Notes: generated by a model from the letters alone, not told the origin. Shown: positions 43,062 to 55,317, counted from the first letter of the stretch. The stretch is 64,000 nt of DNA from Myxococcus qinghaiensis (GCF_024198215.1 NZ_JAKCFA010000002.1:186001-250000), one strand, 5' to 3'. A program made the numbers and translations.

Positions 43062-43610
43062 CTAGCGGCGCTTTTTCTTCTTGGACGGCGCTGGTGGCGG
43101 TGCCGGCTTCTCCTTTTCGCCGGCGATCAGGAACGTGGTTCGGAGTTCCTCGACATCACGGCCCAGGGTGTCCGTGAACGCGGTGCCAGTCTGGGCGTCG
43201 ACGACCAGGGTGTACTCAAAGCCAGTCTTGAGGGGCTGTGGCAGGACGATTCGGTAGACGAGCCCGGTATCGGATTCCTCGGCGACGTCATCGGAGACCA
43301 TGGCGCGCTCGGCGGCGTCGAAGAGCCGGACCCGGTAGTTCCGAAGGCCCCGTGAGGCGGTCAGCTCCAGGGTCGTGGTCGGCTCGATGACCGGCTTCTC
43401 TCCAGGCTCCAGGGAGATCTCCGCCAGACCCGCATCGGGGACCAGGGAGCGAAGCGCGAAGGTGGTCGGCGGCGGAGGCTTGGGTGCCTCGGGGGCATCG
43501 GCGACGCCGGAGTCAGGCGACGGACCCGAGGTCTTGTCCGGGCATCCTGTCAGCGCCATGAGGCCGCAGCAAAACGCGGTGGCGACCGCGGTTCGTTGGA
43601 GGAAACGCAT
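43062..43610 (-). CDS. Small lipoprotein of unknown function
   Basis: 182 aa from ATG 43610; the longer ORF lacks a signal. The signal peptide (RTAVATAFCCGLMALTGC) has a lipobox LTGC, with lipidation at Cys23. A Pro/Ala-rich linker (PEAPKPPPPTTFALR) is followed by a compact beta-rich domain (TTTLELTASRGLRNYRVRLF, GLVYRIVLPQPLKTGFEYTL, ELRTTFLIAG) that may be Ig-like. The C-terminus is strongly basic (SKKKKRR). It is convergent with the DUF3014 gene across the palindrome array. No family recognised. Confidence 0.75.
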   Translation of the reverse strand: MRFLQRTAVATAFCCGLMALTGCPDKTSGPSPDSGVADAPEAPKPPPPTTFALRSLVPDAGLAEISLEPGEKPVIEPTTTLELTASRGLRNYRVRLFDAAERAMVSDDVAEESDTGLVYRIVLPQPLKTGFEYTLVVDAQTGTAFTDTLGRDVEELRTTFLIAGEKEKPAPPPAPSKKKKRR

Positions 43611-44100
43611 GCGGGGCACGGTACGCGGCCACGGTGGCGCGGAGAAGCGAGGACTCAACGAGGACGTCCGGGCAGCCAGGCCCACGGGCGGAAGGCCGGG
43701 AGGCCCAGGACCCGATGATTCGGTCGTCCTGCTCGGTCTGCCAGGGGTGTCACCAGTCACCAGGGGGACCAGGGCCGCGAGTTAGGACCGCTCTGATGTA
43801 CGGCCATTGGACAGGCCGCGCGCCTCAAGGCCGTAACGTCGAGGACGTCCGGGAAGCCCGGGGCGATGGCCGGGATGCCCAGGGATGGGGCCACAGGCCC
43901 TGGGAAATGGACCCGCGAAGACCACCGCACGCCCCTGGCCTCCCTCTATCGTTACGTCCGATAACATGCGTTATGTAAACTAAGCGAATGGGGGACCAGG
44001 GGGCGTTTTCCCACGGTTCTTCCCCGCCGTTCCCTGGCCTCCGGCGCGCCGTTGTCGGCCAAGATGCGGGCTTTCCCGAACCCCCAACCGGCGACCTCGA
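43611..44100. other. 490-bp intergenic region before the orphan permease
   Basis: Divergent region between a lipoprotein gene and the permease gene. It holds a near-exact direct repeat (CGAGGACGTCCGGG, about 43659 and 43840) and an AT-rich block of overlapping inverted repeats at 43946-43974 (listed separately). ORFs present here have no family-like sequence. A weak hairpin-forming GC-rich stretch lies at 43850-43900. Confidence 0.5.
43947..43974. promoter_or_regulatory. Overlapping inverted repeats, candidate operator
   Basis: TATCG (43947-43951) pairs with CGATA (43959-43963) around TTACGTC, and ATAAC (43961-43965) pairs with GTTAT (43970-43974) around ATGC. This AT-rich block stands out from its surroundings and lies about 130 nt upstream of the permease gene. 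It looks like a TetR-type operator, but no regulator gene is adjacent. Confidence 0.4.
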
Positions 44101-46488
44101 ATGTTCGACAACCTGATCGCGGACGCGCGCTTCGCGTTCCGCACGTTCCGACGTGCCCCCGGCTTCGCGTTCGCCGCCATCCTCTGCCTGGCCCTGGGCA
44201 TTGGCGCCAACGCCGTCATCTTCAGCGTGGTCCATGGCGTACTGCTCCGGCCGCTTCCGTACGCCGAACCGGAGCGGCTCGTTTCGCTCATCGAGCTGCG
44301 TGCCCAAGGCAGCGGCGGCCCCGTCTCCTGGCTCACATTCTTCGACTGGCGAGACCAGGCCCGGGCCTTCGAGCACATGACCGCCTTCACCGTGGGCGGC
44401 TCCATCCTCCGCACGGACGACGATTCCGAGCGTCTGGAGGCCACCCGAGGCACCGCCGACTACTTCTCCGTGCACGGCGTGCCCCCGTTGCTCGGCCGGA
44501 CCTTCGCTCCCGGCGACGACCAACCCGGCCACGAACCCGTCGCCGTCCTCAACGAGGCCCTCTGGCGCCGCCGGTTCGGCGCCAATCCCGCCGTCCTCGG
44601 CCGCACGGTGCTCCTCGACGACATGCCCCATACCGTCGTCGGCGTCATTCCCGAGTCCTTCGACCCGAACATGGACGTCTGGCTCCCGCTGGTGGCTCCG
44701 CCCGATGCCCGCGGCGCCCGCTATTCCACGGTGCTCTCCGTGCGAGCCCGGCTGGCGCCCGGAATCACCCTGGACGCGGCAACCGAACAGCTCAAGGCCG
44801 TCACCGCCGGAATCGCCGCAGCGGGCCCGGAGGCCCTCAAGGAACGCACCGCCCGCGTCGACTCGCTCGCCGAGGCCCAGACGCGACTCTGGAGCGGTCC
44901 CCTGAAGCTGCTCCTCGGCGCCGTGGCCCTGGTCCTCCTCATCGCCTGCGCCAACGTCGCGAACATCCTGCTCGCGCGCGCCAGTGGCCGCCGCCAGGAG
45001 CTCGCCGTTCGAGTGGCCCTGGGCGCGACCCGGGCCCGAGTCATCCAGCAGCTCCTCGTGGAGAGCCTCCTGCTCGCACTCACCGGAGGCGCCCTGGGCG
45101 GACTGTTCGCGCACTGGGGCCTGGCCGCGCTGCTCGCCGTCGCCCCCGAGTCGATGCCACACCGGGCCGCCGTGTCCCTCGACGGGACGACCTTCCTGTT
45201 CCTCGCCGCCATCTCCATCGGCAGCGGCCTGGCCTTCGGGCTGCTTCCCGCGCTCCAGGTCTCCCGGCTCGACCTTCGCGGAGCCCCGGTCTCCAGCGGC
45301 CAGCGGCTCCGGTCCACGCTGATTGTCGTGGAGCTGGCCGTCTGCCTCGTGCTCCTCATGGGCGCGGGCCTCCTGGGTCGAGGCTTCTTCCAGCTCCTCG
45401 GCACAGCTCCCGGGCTCGACTCCGAGCAACTGCTCACGCTTCACATCGCCATCCCCGACACCCGGTTCTTCAACGACCAAGGGCTCGACGCGAACGTGCC
45501 GAGTACCCTGCTGGAGCCCATCCTCGACGAGGTGCGCGCGCTCCCCGGCGTGAGCGCCGTGGGAATGACGTCGCTCTTGCCCATCCAGCGCGCCTGGAAC
45601 AACGCCCGCTACGTCATCGAGGGCGAGCCGCCTCCGGAGCCCGGCTCCGAGCATCGCGCCGAGCGACGCTCCACCAGCCCCGGCTTCTTCGCCACGCTGG
45701 GCATCCCGCTCAAACAAGGCCGCGACTTCACGACCCTCGACGCGGCCCCCGGCCAGCCCGCCACTGTCATCATCAATGAGACACTCGCGCGCCGGCACTT
45801 CCCGGACGGCAACGCCCTGGGCCGTCAGCTCCGGCTCGGCACGGGAGCCCACACCATCATCGGCGTCGTCGGCGACGTGCGACAGGCCGGCCTGGACAAG
45901 ACACCCCTGGCCGAGCTCCACGTCCCGTACGGCCGGCCCTGGGGCGATGACAGTCTCGTCCTCGTCGCTCGAACCTCGGTGCCTCCAGAAACCCTGCTGC
46001 CCTCGGTCCGCGAAGCCATTCGCCGGGTCGACTCGAGCCTGCCCGTCTTCAGGGCCCTCACCATGGACCAGGTCATCTCCCAGTCGCTCGGCTTCCGGAG
46101 GCTCGTGCTCTGTCTGCTCGGCGGCTTCGCGGCGCTGGCCCTGGTGCTGTCCACCTACGGCCTCTATGGCGTCATCTCGCTGCTCGTCTCACAGCGCACC
46201 CGGGAGCTGGGCATCCGCATGGCGCTCGGGGCCCGGCCCCAGGACGTCCTCCGGCTCGTGCTCGGCCAGGGCGCGAGGCTCACGGGAGTGGGCATCGCCC
46301 TGGGGCTCATGGGCTCCCTCGCGCTGAGCCGATTGCTCACAAGCCAACTCCACGGCCTCACCGCCACGGACCCTCTCACCTTCGGCGCCGTGGCCACCTT
46401 CTTCTCTCTCATCGCCCTGCTGGCCTGCTGGTTCCCCGCTCGCCGCGCCACCCGCGTGGACCCGCTCGTGGCCCTGCGAAATCCTTGA
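44101..46488 (+). CDS. ADOP-type orphan ABC permease (MacB/FtsX family)
   Basis: 795 aa. N-terminal DARFAFRTFRRAPGFAFAAILCLALGIGANAVIFSVV is the start of the ADOP family (duplicated FtsX/MacB permease). A MacB-like periplasmic core follows (VSWLTFFDWRDQARAFEHMT, YFSVHGVPPLLGRTFAPGD), then three TM helices at about 275-400 (LLLGAVALVLLIACANVANI). A second unit ends in three more helices (LVLCLLGGFAALALVLSTYG; FGAVATFFSLIALLACWFP). No ATPase gene is next to it, as usual for ADOPs. Transport substrate unknown; mechanical coupling or lipoprotein/antibiotic extrusion are family possibilities. Two hairpins follow its stop. Confidence 0.88.
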   Translation: MFDNLIADARFAFRTFRRAPGFAFAAILCLALGIGANAVIFSVVHGVLLRPLPYAEPERLVSLIELRAQGSGGPVSWLTFFDWRDQARAFEHMTAFTVGGSILRTDDDSERLEATRGTADYFSVHGVPPLLGRTFAPGDDQPGHEPVAVLNEALWRRRFGANPAVLGRTVLLDDMPHTVVGVIPESFDPNMDVWLPLVAPPDARGARYSTVLSVRARLAPGITLDAATEQLKAVTAGIAAAGPEALKERTARVDSLAEAQTRLWSGPLKLLLGAVALVLLIACANVANILLARASGRRQELAVRVALGATRARVIQQLLVESLLLALTGGALGGLFAHWGLAALLAVAPESMPHRAAVSLDGTTFLFLAAISIGSGLAFGLLPALQVSRLDLRGAPVSSGQRLRSTLIVVELAVCLVLLMGAGLLGRGFFQLLGTAPGLDSEQLLTLHIAIPDTRFFNDQGLDANVPSTLLEPILDEVRALPGVSAVGMTSLLPIQRAWNNARYVIEGEPPPEPGSEHRAERRSTSPGFFATLGIPLKQGRDFTTLDAAPGQPATVIINETLARRHFPDGNALGRQLRLGTGAHTIIGVVGDVRQAGLDKTPLAELHVPYGRPWGDDSLVLVARTSVPPETLLPSVREAIRRVDSSLPVFRALTMDQVISQSLGFRRLVLCLLGGFAALALVLSTYGLYGVISLLVSQRTRELGIRMALGARPQDVLRLVLGQGARLTGVGIALGLMGSLALSRLLTSQLHGLTATDPLTFGAVATFFSLIALLACWFPARRATRVDPLVALRNP

Positions 46489-46649
46489 GCCCCGACAGGC
46501 CCGACGCGCGAGGGCACCTCGACGCACCGCAATAGCAGACGACCTGGCGCGGCGGCCTCCGCGCTCACGCAACAGGTCACCCTTTGAGCTCCAATTCGTG
46601 CAATCACGGGGCGCGATATCCCGTAGGACTCCGCGCACTGGCGAGGAAT

Positions 46650-46700
46650 CCCCCGGCCGCCTGGATGTTCCGGGGGTTGGGAATTCTTCCCAGCTTTTTT
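46650..46700 (+). terminator. Terminator pair after the orphan permease
   Basis: CCCCCGG (46650-46656) and CCGGGGG (46670-46676) form one hairpin. TGGGAA (46678-46683) and TTCCCA (46687-46692) form a second, followed by GC and TTTTTT (46695-46700). The second is a good intrinsic terminator. Confidence 0.65.
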
Positions 46701-46767
46701 CCCGGTTGACCGAGGCAGTGGGTTACCGCAGAACCGCGACACCCCTGGCCCTGGAAAGGACCTGTCC

Positions 46768-48894
46768 ATGAAACGGTTGTTCCTGATTGCCACCCTTGTC
46801 GGCGCGGCCCCCGCCCTGGCCGACGAAGGCATGTGGACCTACAACAACTTCCCGTCCGCGAAGGTGAAGGAGAAGTACGGCTTCGAGCCCTCGCAGGAGT
46901 GGCTCGACAAGGCCCGGCTGTCCTCCGCGCGCCTCGCCGGCGGCTGTTCCGCCAGCTTCGTGTCCCCCAACGGCCTGGTGATGACCAATCACCACTGCGC
47001 CCGCGGCTGTATCGAGCAGCTCTCCGGCGCGAAGAAGGACTACATCGCCAACGGCTTCTACGCGAAGACCGAAGCCGAGGAGACGCAGTGCCCGGCGATG
47101 GAGATCAACCAGCTGGAGCAGATCACCGACGTCACCGAGACGCTGAACAAGGCGACCGCGGGCCTGTCCGGCAAGCCGTACAGCGACACCCTGAAGGCGA
47201 AGATGTCCGAGCTGGAGCAGGCCTGCTCCGCCGGCGAAGCCAAGGTGCGCTGTGACGTCGTCACCCTGTACCAGGGTGGCAAGTACAACCTCTACAAGTA
47301 CCGCCGCTTCCAGGACGTGCGCCTGGTGATGGCCCCCGAGCACGCCATCGCCTTCTTCGGTGGTGACCCGGACAACTTCGAGTTCCCCCGCTGGGACCTG
47401 GACGTGACGTTCCTGCGCGTCTACCAGGACGGCAAGCCGGCCAAGACGGAGAACTTCTTCAAGTGGTCGGAGAAGAGCGCCAAGGAGGGTGACCTCACCT
47501 TCGTGTCCGGCCACCCCGGCCGCACCTCGCGTGGCCTCACCATCGCGGAGCTGGAGTACCAGCGCGACGTGGCCATGCCGAAGATGCTCTTCACGATGTC
47601 CGAGCTGCGCGGCATGGTGACCGAGTTCCAGAAGCGCGGCCCCGAGCAGAAGCGCATCTCCAACAACCTGCTCTTCGGCGTGGAGAACGGCCTGAAGGCG
47701 ACCAAGGGCCGCCTGGAGGCGCTCCAGGACAAGAAGTTCTTCGCCCAGAAGGTCGCCGCCGAGCAGGAGCTGCGCAAGAAGGTCGACGCGAACCCGGAGA
47801 TGAAGAAGAAGTACGGCGCCGCGTGGGATGAGATCGCCAAGGCGCAGGGCCAGCTCGTCAACATCCGCAAGGACCTGGCCTTCGTCGAGCAGGGCAACGG
47901 CCTGTCCTCCAGCCTGTACGGCATCGCGAAGATGCTGGTGCGCGCCTCCGAGGAGCTCCCCAAGGAGAACGGCCAGCGCCTGCGTGAGTTCAACCAGGCC
48001 AACCTGCCCGCCCTCCAGGCCCAGCTGCTCAGCCCCGCTCCCATCTACGCGGACCTGGAGATCCTCCGCCTGACGTTCGGCCTGACGAAGATGCGCGAGG
48101 AGCTCGGCTCCAACCACCCCTTCGTCAAGAAGGTCCTGGGCAAGGAGTCCCCGGAGAAGATGGCGGCCCGGCTCGTCAAGGGCTCCAAGCTCTGCGTCCT
48201 CAAGGACATGAAGGGCTCCAAGGTGTGTGACGTCTCCGTGCGCAAGGGCCTCTGGGACGGCGGCAAGGCGGCCATCGCCGCCTCCAAGGACCCGATGATT
48301 CAGCTGGCCCTCGCGCTCGACGCGGATGGCCGCGCGGTCCGCAAGAACTACGAGGAGAACATCGACGCGGTCATCAAGAAGAACGCGGAGCTGGTCGCCA
48401 AGGCGAAGTTCGAGGCCTACGGCACCAACCAGTACCCGGACGCGACGTTCAGCCTGCGCCTGTCCTACGGCTCGGTGAAGGGCTACATGGAGGACGGCAA
48501 GAAGGTGGACCCCGTCACCCAGATGGCCGGCACGTTCGAGCACGCCACGGGTGAGGAGCCCTTCGCTCTTCCGCCGTCCTGGCTGAAGTCGGAGAAGCTG
48601 CTCGACGGCGCCACGGCGATGAACCTGGTCACCACCAACGACATCATCGGTGGCAACTCCGGCTCCCCGATGATCAACAAGGACGCTGAGATTGTCGGCC
48701 TGGTGTTCGACGGCAACATCCAGTCCCTGGGCGGCGAGTACGGCTTCGACGAGTCCGTCAACCGCACCGTGGCCGTGCACAGCGACGCCATCATCGAGTC
48801 GCTGAAGAAGATCTACGGCGCCAACCGGGTGCTCGAGGAGCTGCGTCCGGGCAGCACCAAGATTCCCTCGGTCCCCACGAAGCCGGCCGGGTGA
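46768..48894 (+). CDS. S46 family dipeptidyl-peptidase (DPP7/DPP11 family)
   Basis: 708 aa, exported (signal KRLFLIATLVGAAPALA, then DEGMW). The trypsin-like triad is visible: His in VMTNHHCARG (75/76), Asp in FEFPRWDLDVTF (about 210-212) and Ser631 in IIGGNSGSPMINK. The family's opening GMWTYNNFP and ending NSGSP...VFDGNIQSLGGEYGFD are present. In this family a Gly or Arg soon after the active Ser separates DPP7 (hydrophobic P1) from DPP11 (acidic P1); here the segment is FDGN, which points to DPP7-like specificity. It releases dipeptides in the periplasm or outside, which fits a predatory, proteolytic organism. Confidence 0.92.
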   Translation: MKRLFLIATLVGAAPALADEGMWTYNNFPSAKVKEKYGFEPSQEWLDKARLSSARLAGGCSASFVSPNGLVMTNHHCARGCIEQLSGAKKDYIANGFYAKTEAEETQCPAMEINQLEQITDVTETLNKATAGLSGKPYSDTLKAKMSELEQACSAGEAKVRCDVVTLYQGGKYNLYKYRRFQDVRLVMAPEHAIAFFGGDPDNFEFPRWDLDVTFLRVYQDGKPAKTENFFKWSEKSAKEGDLTFVSGHPGRTSRGLTIAELEYQRDVAMPKMLFTMSELRGMVTEFQKRGPEQKRISNNLLFGVENGLKATKGRLEALQDKKFFAQKVAAEQELRKKVDANPEMKKKYGAAWDEIAKAQGQLVNIRKDLAFVEQGNGLSSSLYGIAKMLVRASEELPKENGQRLREFNQANLPALQAQLLSPAPIYADLEILRLTFGLTKMREELGSNHPFVKKVLGKESPEKMAARLVKGSKLCVLKDMKGSKVCDVSVRKGLWDGGKAAIAASKDPMIQLALALDADGRAVRKNYEENIDAVIKKNAELVAKAKFEAYGTNQYPDATFSLRLSYGSVKGYMEDGKKVDPVTQMAGTFEHATGEEPFALPPSWLKSEKLLDGATAMNLVTTNDIIGGNSGSPMINKDAEIVGLVFDGNIQSLGGEYGFDESVNRTVAVHSDAIIESLKKIYGANRVLEELRPGSTKIPSVPTKPAG

Positions 48895-48908
48895 TTCACC
48901 CCCGCTGA

Positions 48909-48985
48909 CGGGGCCCGGGCTTGAAAACCCGGCCCCCTGATGCACGAAGAGGCTGCCTGGGCACTTTCGCCAGGCAGCCTCTTTT
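48909..48985. terminator. Strong terminator between S46 peptidase and guaA
   Basis: GAGGCTGCCTGG (48949-48960) pairs perfectly with CCAGGCAGCCTC (48970-48981) and TTTT follows. Just upstream, GGGGC..CCGGG pairs with CCCGG..CCCC (about 48909-48936) as a second hairpin. Both lie between convergent genes. Confidence 0.85.
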
Positions 48986-49008
48986 CACGTCCGCACCCTA
49001 CTCCCAGC

Positions 49009-50562
<1,554 letters not shown>

Positions 50563-50662
50563 CGGAGGTTCTCCAAGGGGGCGTCGTTGACGGCTGGGTG
50601 CCCTTATCGCTACAAACTTCCGGAAAGCAACGCCCAAGTCCCCTCAATTGTTCGAGGTCCGG

Positions 50663-51283
50663 ATGCTCCGCCGCCTGTCCGCTTCCACTGCTGCGACCCT
50701 CTTGTTCCTCTCCGCCACTGGATGCGTGAAGGAAATCTCCTCCGACGAGCGACTGGACCGCGAGACCCAGAACCTGGCTGTCAAAGACACGCCAGGGGTC
50801 TCCGATCTCCAGAAGCTCACCTGTGACGACACCACCGACGCGCTGGGCAAGGCCCGCAACGTCAACCGCCCTGAAACGGACCGCCTCGTCGACTACATCG
50901 AGCTGTACTCCTCGCTGCGCAAGCGCACCACGACCTTCGAGGAGGCGATGAACCGCAACCCGGACCTGAGCTACCGCGAGGGCAGCCAGCAGATCGTCAA
51001 CGCGAAGGACACCTGCATCCAGCAGACGGCCGACGTGAAGGTGGAGTTCGAGACCTACATGCGCGAGCTGGTGGAGGTCCCCACCGTGCAGGAGATCAAG
51101 GGCGGCAACGCCGTCACCATCGCCCGGCTCGACTTCAACACCCTGCGCCAGGCGATTGAGACGCTGGAGCCCGACGACAAGGACTCCCTGCTCGGTCGCG
51201 TGGCCAACGCGGAGAAGAAGATCTCCGCCGCGTCGCCGCCTCCCGAGGACACGGGCGCTGGTGGCCGCAAGCCCCGGAAGTAG
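50663..51283 (+). CDS. Small lipoprotein between guaB and guaA
   Basis: 206 aa from ATG 50663, with GAGG close upstream. The signal peptide (LRRLSASTAATLLFLSATGC) has a lipobox with Cys21. The mature part is helical and highly charged, with heptad-like stretches (VDYIELYSSLRKRTTTFEEA, VDVKFEFETYMREL-type, IARLDFNTLRQAIETLEPDD) and a Gly/Arg/Lys tail. There are two more Cys in the mature part (LTCDD and DTCIQQ), which could form a disulfide. I recognise no family. It faces guaB and shares a terminator with it. Confidence 0.75.
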   Translation: MLRRLSASTAATLLFLSATGCVKEISSDERLDRETQNLAVKDTPGVSDLQKLTCDDTTDALGKARNVNRPETDRLVDYIELYSSLRKRTTTFEEAMNRNPDLSYREGSQQIVNAKDTCIQQTADVKVEFETYMRELVEVPTVQEIKGGNAVTIARLDFNTLRQAIETLEPDDKDSLLGRVANAEKKISAASPPPEDTGAGGRKPRK

Positions 51284-51317
51284 CCGCCGTCCCGGCTGAC
51301 CGACGCCGGAAACGAAT

Positions 51318-51352
51318 GAGGGCCCCGCCGCTTGTGGCGTGGGCCCTCTTTT
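51318..51352. terminator. Bidirectional terminator between lipoprotein and guaB
   Basis: GAGGGCCC (51318-51325) pairs with GGGCCCTC (51341-51348), with inner GCC/GGC pairing, and TTTT follows (51349-51352). It lies between two convergent stops. Confidence 0.8.
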
Positions 51353-51379
51353 CGTTCCACCCGGAGGCCGCCGCGGGCC

Positions 51380-52951
<1,572 letters not shown>

Positions 52952-53013
52952 TCACTCGCACTTCAAGCGATAATCCGCCCCAGGCTTTTCACTCACGTCT
53001 CAGGAACCGGGCT

Positions 53014-55317
53014 TTGACGGAATCGAATCAGGCGGCGGTCGGGTTGGTCGTGAAGCTGCCATTCGCGACGCCGGAGGAGTTCCTGGCGAAGTATGGCGGC
53101 AATGTCACCCGAGGTGGCATCTACCTGCGCGCGCGCGCGGTGAAGCCACCGGGGACGGCCGTCACGCTCGACCTGCGGCTGGCGAGCGGCGAGCGCCTCA
53201 TCCACGCGCAGGCCGTGGTCCACTTCGTCACCGGGCAGGGAGGCCAGGGCGTGGCGGGCATGGGCCTGCGCTTCCTGGGGTTGGACCCGCAGACGCGCCG
53301 CTTCCTCGACCTGGCGGTCGCCGCCCTGCCCCACGCCCAGTCGGACGTGCCCCCGGTTCCCACCGGCGTGGGCCCCGCGGACTACACCGTCCCACCTCCG
53401 CCACAGCAGGCGAACCCCCAGGTCGTCACGGTCCAGGCGGCCCCTCCTCCCGAGGGGACCCCCGCCGCGCCCGCGACGATGATGTCGGACGCGGCGTTGG
53501 ACCTGAACACGGGGGAGCCCAAGCGCGCCGGCGTGGTGATTGGCATCGACCTGGGCACGACGAACTCGTGTGCGGCGTATGTGCGCAACGGCAAGCCCGG
53601 GGTGCTCAACAGCCGCGAGGGTCACAACACGGTGCCCTCCATCATCGCCGTCAACACGCGCGGCAAGCTGGTGGTGGGCCACCCCGCCAAGGGGCAGATG
53701 CTCACCAACCCCCGGAACACGGTGTACGGCTCCAAGCGCCTGGTGGGGCGCGCGTACGAGTCGCCCATCGTCGCGGCCATCAAGGACAAGTTCCACTACG
53801 AGATCTCCGCCGGCGAGAACGGCGACGCGGGCGTGAAGCTCTCGGACCGCGTGTACACGCTGCAGCAGATCTCCGCGCTCATCCTGCGCGAGGTGCGGGA
53901 GGTCGCCCAGAATCAGCTGGGTCAGCCGGTGTCGCGCGCCGTCATCACCGTCCCGGCGTACTACAACGACAATCAGCGCCACGCGGTGCGCGAGGCCGGC
54001 AAGCTGGCGGGGCTCTACGTCGAGCGCATCCTCAACGAGCCCACCGCCGCGGCGCTCGCGTACGGCTACGGCCGCAAGCTCACCCAGCGCGTGCTCGTCT
54101 ATGACTTGGGCGGCGGCACCTTCGACGCGTCGGTGCTGGAGCTGGCCGACAACGTCTACGAGGTCATCTCCACGGGCGGCGACACGTTCCTGGGCGGCAT
54201 CGACTTCGACAACGCCATCGTCGCGTACCTGCTGGAGGAGTTTCAGAAGAAGACGGGCCGGGCCTTCCAGGGCGACCGGGTGGCCATGCAGCGCATCAAC
54301 GACGCGGCGGAGCGCGCGAAGTGCGCGCTGTCGGAGCGCTCGGAGATGCGGGTGCACGTGGCCTTCGTCACGATGATTGAGGACAAGCCGTACGACTTGG
54401 ACGTCACGCTGACGCGGCAGAAGCTCGTCGAGCTGACCGAGGGCCTGGTCGACCGGACCCTCCAGGTCTGCGAAGAGGTCCTCAAGGTGAAGAACCTGGG
54501 GCCCAAGGACATCGACGAGGTCATCCTCGTCGGAGGCCAGAGCCGCTTCCCGCTGGTGCACGAGAAGATCACCCGCCTCTTCGGCAAGCCGCCCAGCAAG
54601 GGCGTCCACCCGGACGAGGCGGTGGCCCTGGGCGCGGCGCTGCTGGCGCACAGCCTGGGACAGCTCGAGGGCGTGGTGCTCATCGACGTGCTGCCCATGG
54701 CCATTGGCGTGGGCCTGCCCGGTGGACGCTTCAAGCCCGTGCTGGAGCGCAACACCGCGCTGCCCTCCACCAAGAGCTACACGCTCTCCACGCACCGTGA
54801 TGGCCAGACGGAGCTGGAGCTGACCGTGTTCCAGGGCGACTCCGACAAGGCGTCCGACAACGAGTACCTGGGCACGCTGAAGCTCGCGGGCCTGCCGAAG
54901 CTGCCTCGCGGCGCCGTGCAGGTGTCGGTGACGTTCGAGGTGAACAACGAGTCGCTGCTGAAGGTCACCGCGCGCGAGGCGTCCACGGCGCGTGAAGTGA
55001 CGAGCACCTTCTCCACGCGCGACACGCCCGACGCGGTGAAGGCGAAGCTGGCCCAGCTCGACGCGGAGGGACCGGCCGCCACCGTGCCGGGTTCGGCCGC
55101 CACGCCGACGCGCACCGCGAGCGCGACGACGAACCCCACCGCGAGTCCGGCGCCAATGAGGGCCTCTGCGGGAGCTGCAACCACCTCGGCGCCTCGCATG
55201 GCTCCGCCCAAGGTCACCGCCGCGCCGCAATCCAACGTTCACGCGGTATCTCCCGCGGTGAGCACGAAGGCGCGAGGCTTCGTGCGCTGGCTCAAGGGCT
55301 TGTTCGGTCGTGCCTGA
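53014..55317 (+). CDS. PilZ-like domain fused to an Hsp70 (DnaK-type) chaperone
   Basis: 767 aa from TTG 53014, with AGGA upstream. Residues about 8-110 are a PilZ-like domain of the kind repeated in Myxococcus (VGLVVKLPFATPEEFLAKYG, GNVTRGGIYLRARAVKPPG, GVAGMGLRFLGLDPQTRRFL). The NVTRGG resembles the second c-di-GMP motif, but no RxxxR is visible. After a Pro/Ala linker (about 115-170) comes a full Hsp70: VIGIDLGTTNSCAAY, AVITVPAYYNDNQR, LVYDLGGGTFDASVLEL, EVILVGGQSRFPLV, then a substrate-binding half (DVLPMAIGVGLPGGRFKPVL). The helical lid is shortened and replaced by a Thr/Ala/Pro-rich tail with a basic end (GFVRWLKGLFGRA). No DnaJ/GrpE is adjacent. Confidence 0.9.
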   Translation: MTESNQAAVGLVVKLPFATPEEFLAKYGGNVTRGGIYLRARAVKPPGTAVTLDLRLASGERLIHAQAVVHFVTGQGGQGVAGMGLRFLGLDPQTRRFLDLAVAALPHAQSDVPPVPTGVGPADYTVPPPPQQANPQVVTVQAAPPPEGTPAAPATMMSDAALDLNTGEPKRAGVVIGIDLGTTNSCAAYVRNGKPGVLNSREGHNTVPSIIAVNTRGKLVVGHPAKGQMLTNPRNTVYGSKRLVGRAYESPIVAAIKDKFHYEISAGENGDAGVKLSDRVYTLQQISALILREVREVAQNQLGQPVSRAVITVPAYYNDNQRHAVREAGKLAGLYVERILNEPTAAALAYGYGRKLTQRVLVYDLGGGTFDASVLELADNVYEVISTGGDTFLGGIDFDNAIVAYLLEEFQKKTGRAFQGDRVAMQRINDAAERAKCALSERSEMRVHVAFVTMIEDKPYDLDVTLTRQKLVELTEGLVDRTLQVCEEVLKVKNLGPKDIDEVILVGGQSRFPLVHEKITRLFGKPPSKGVHPDEAVALGAALLAHSLGQLEGVVLIDVLPMAIGVGLPGGRFKPVLERNTALPSTKSYTLSTHRDGQTELELTVFQGDSDKASDNEYLGTLKLAGLPKLPRGAVQVSVTFEVNNESLLKVTAREASTAREVTSTFSTRDTPDAVKAKLAQLDAEGPAATVPGSAATPTRTASATTNPTASPAPMRASAGAATTSAPRMAPPKVTAAPQSNVHAVSPAVSTKARGFVRWLKGLFGRA

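Noticed and set aside
43634-43978. 114-codon ORF in the gap before the permease
   Set aside because: Composition is Arg/Gly/Pro-rich without structure, and it runs through the operator-like repeats.
46723-48945. 740-codon minus-strand open frame opposite the S46 peptidase
   Set aside because: Antisense to a complete peptidase with its triad; no family-like sequence.
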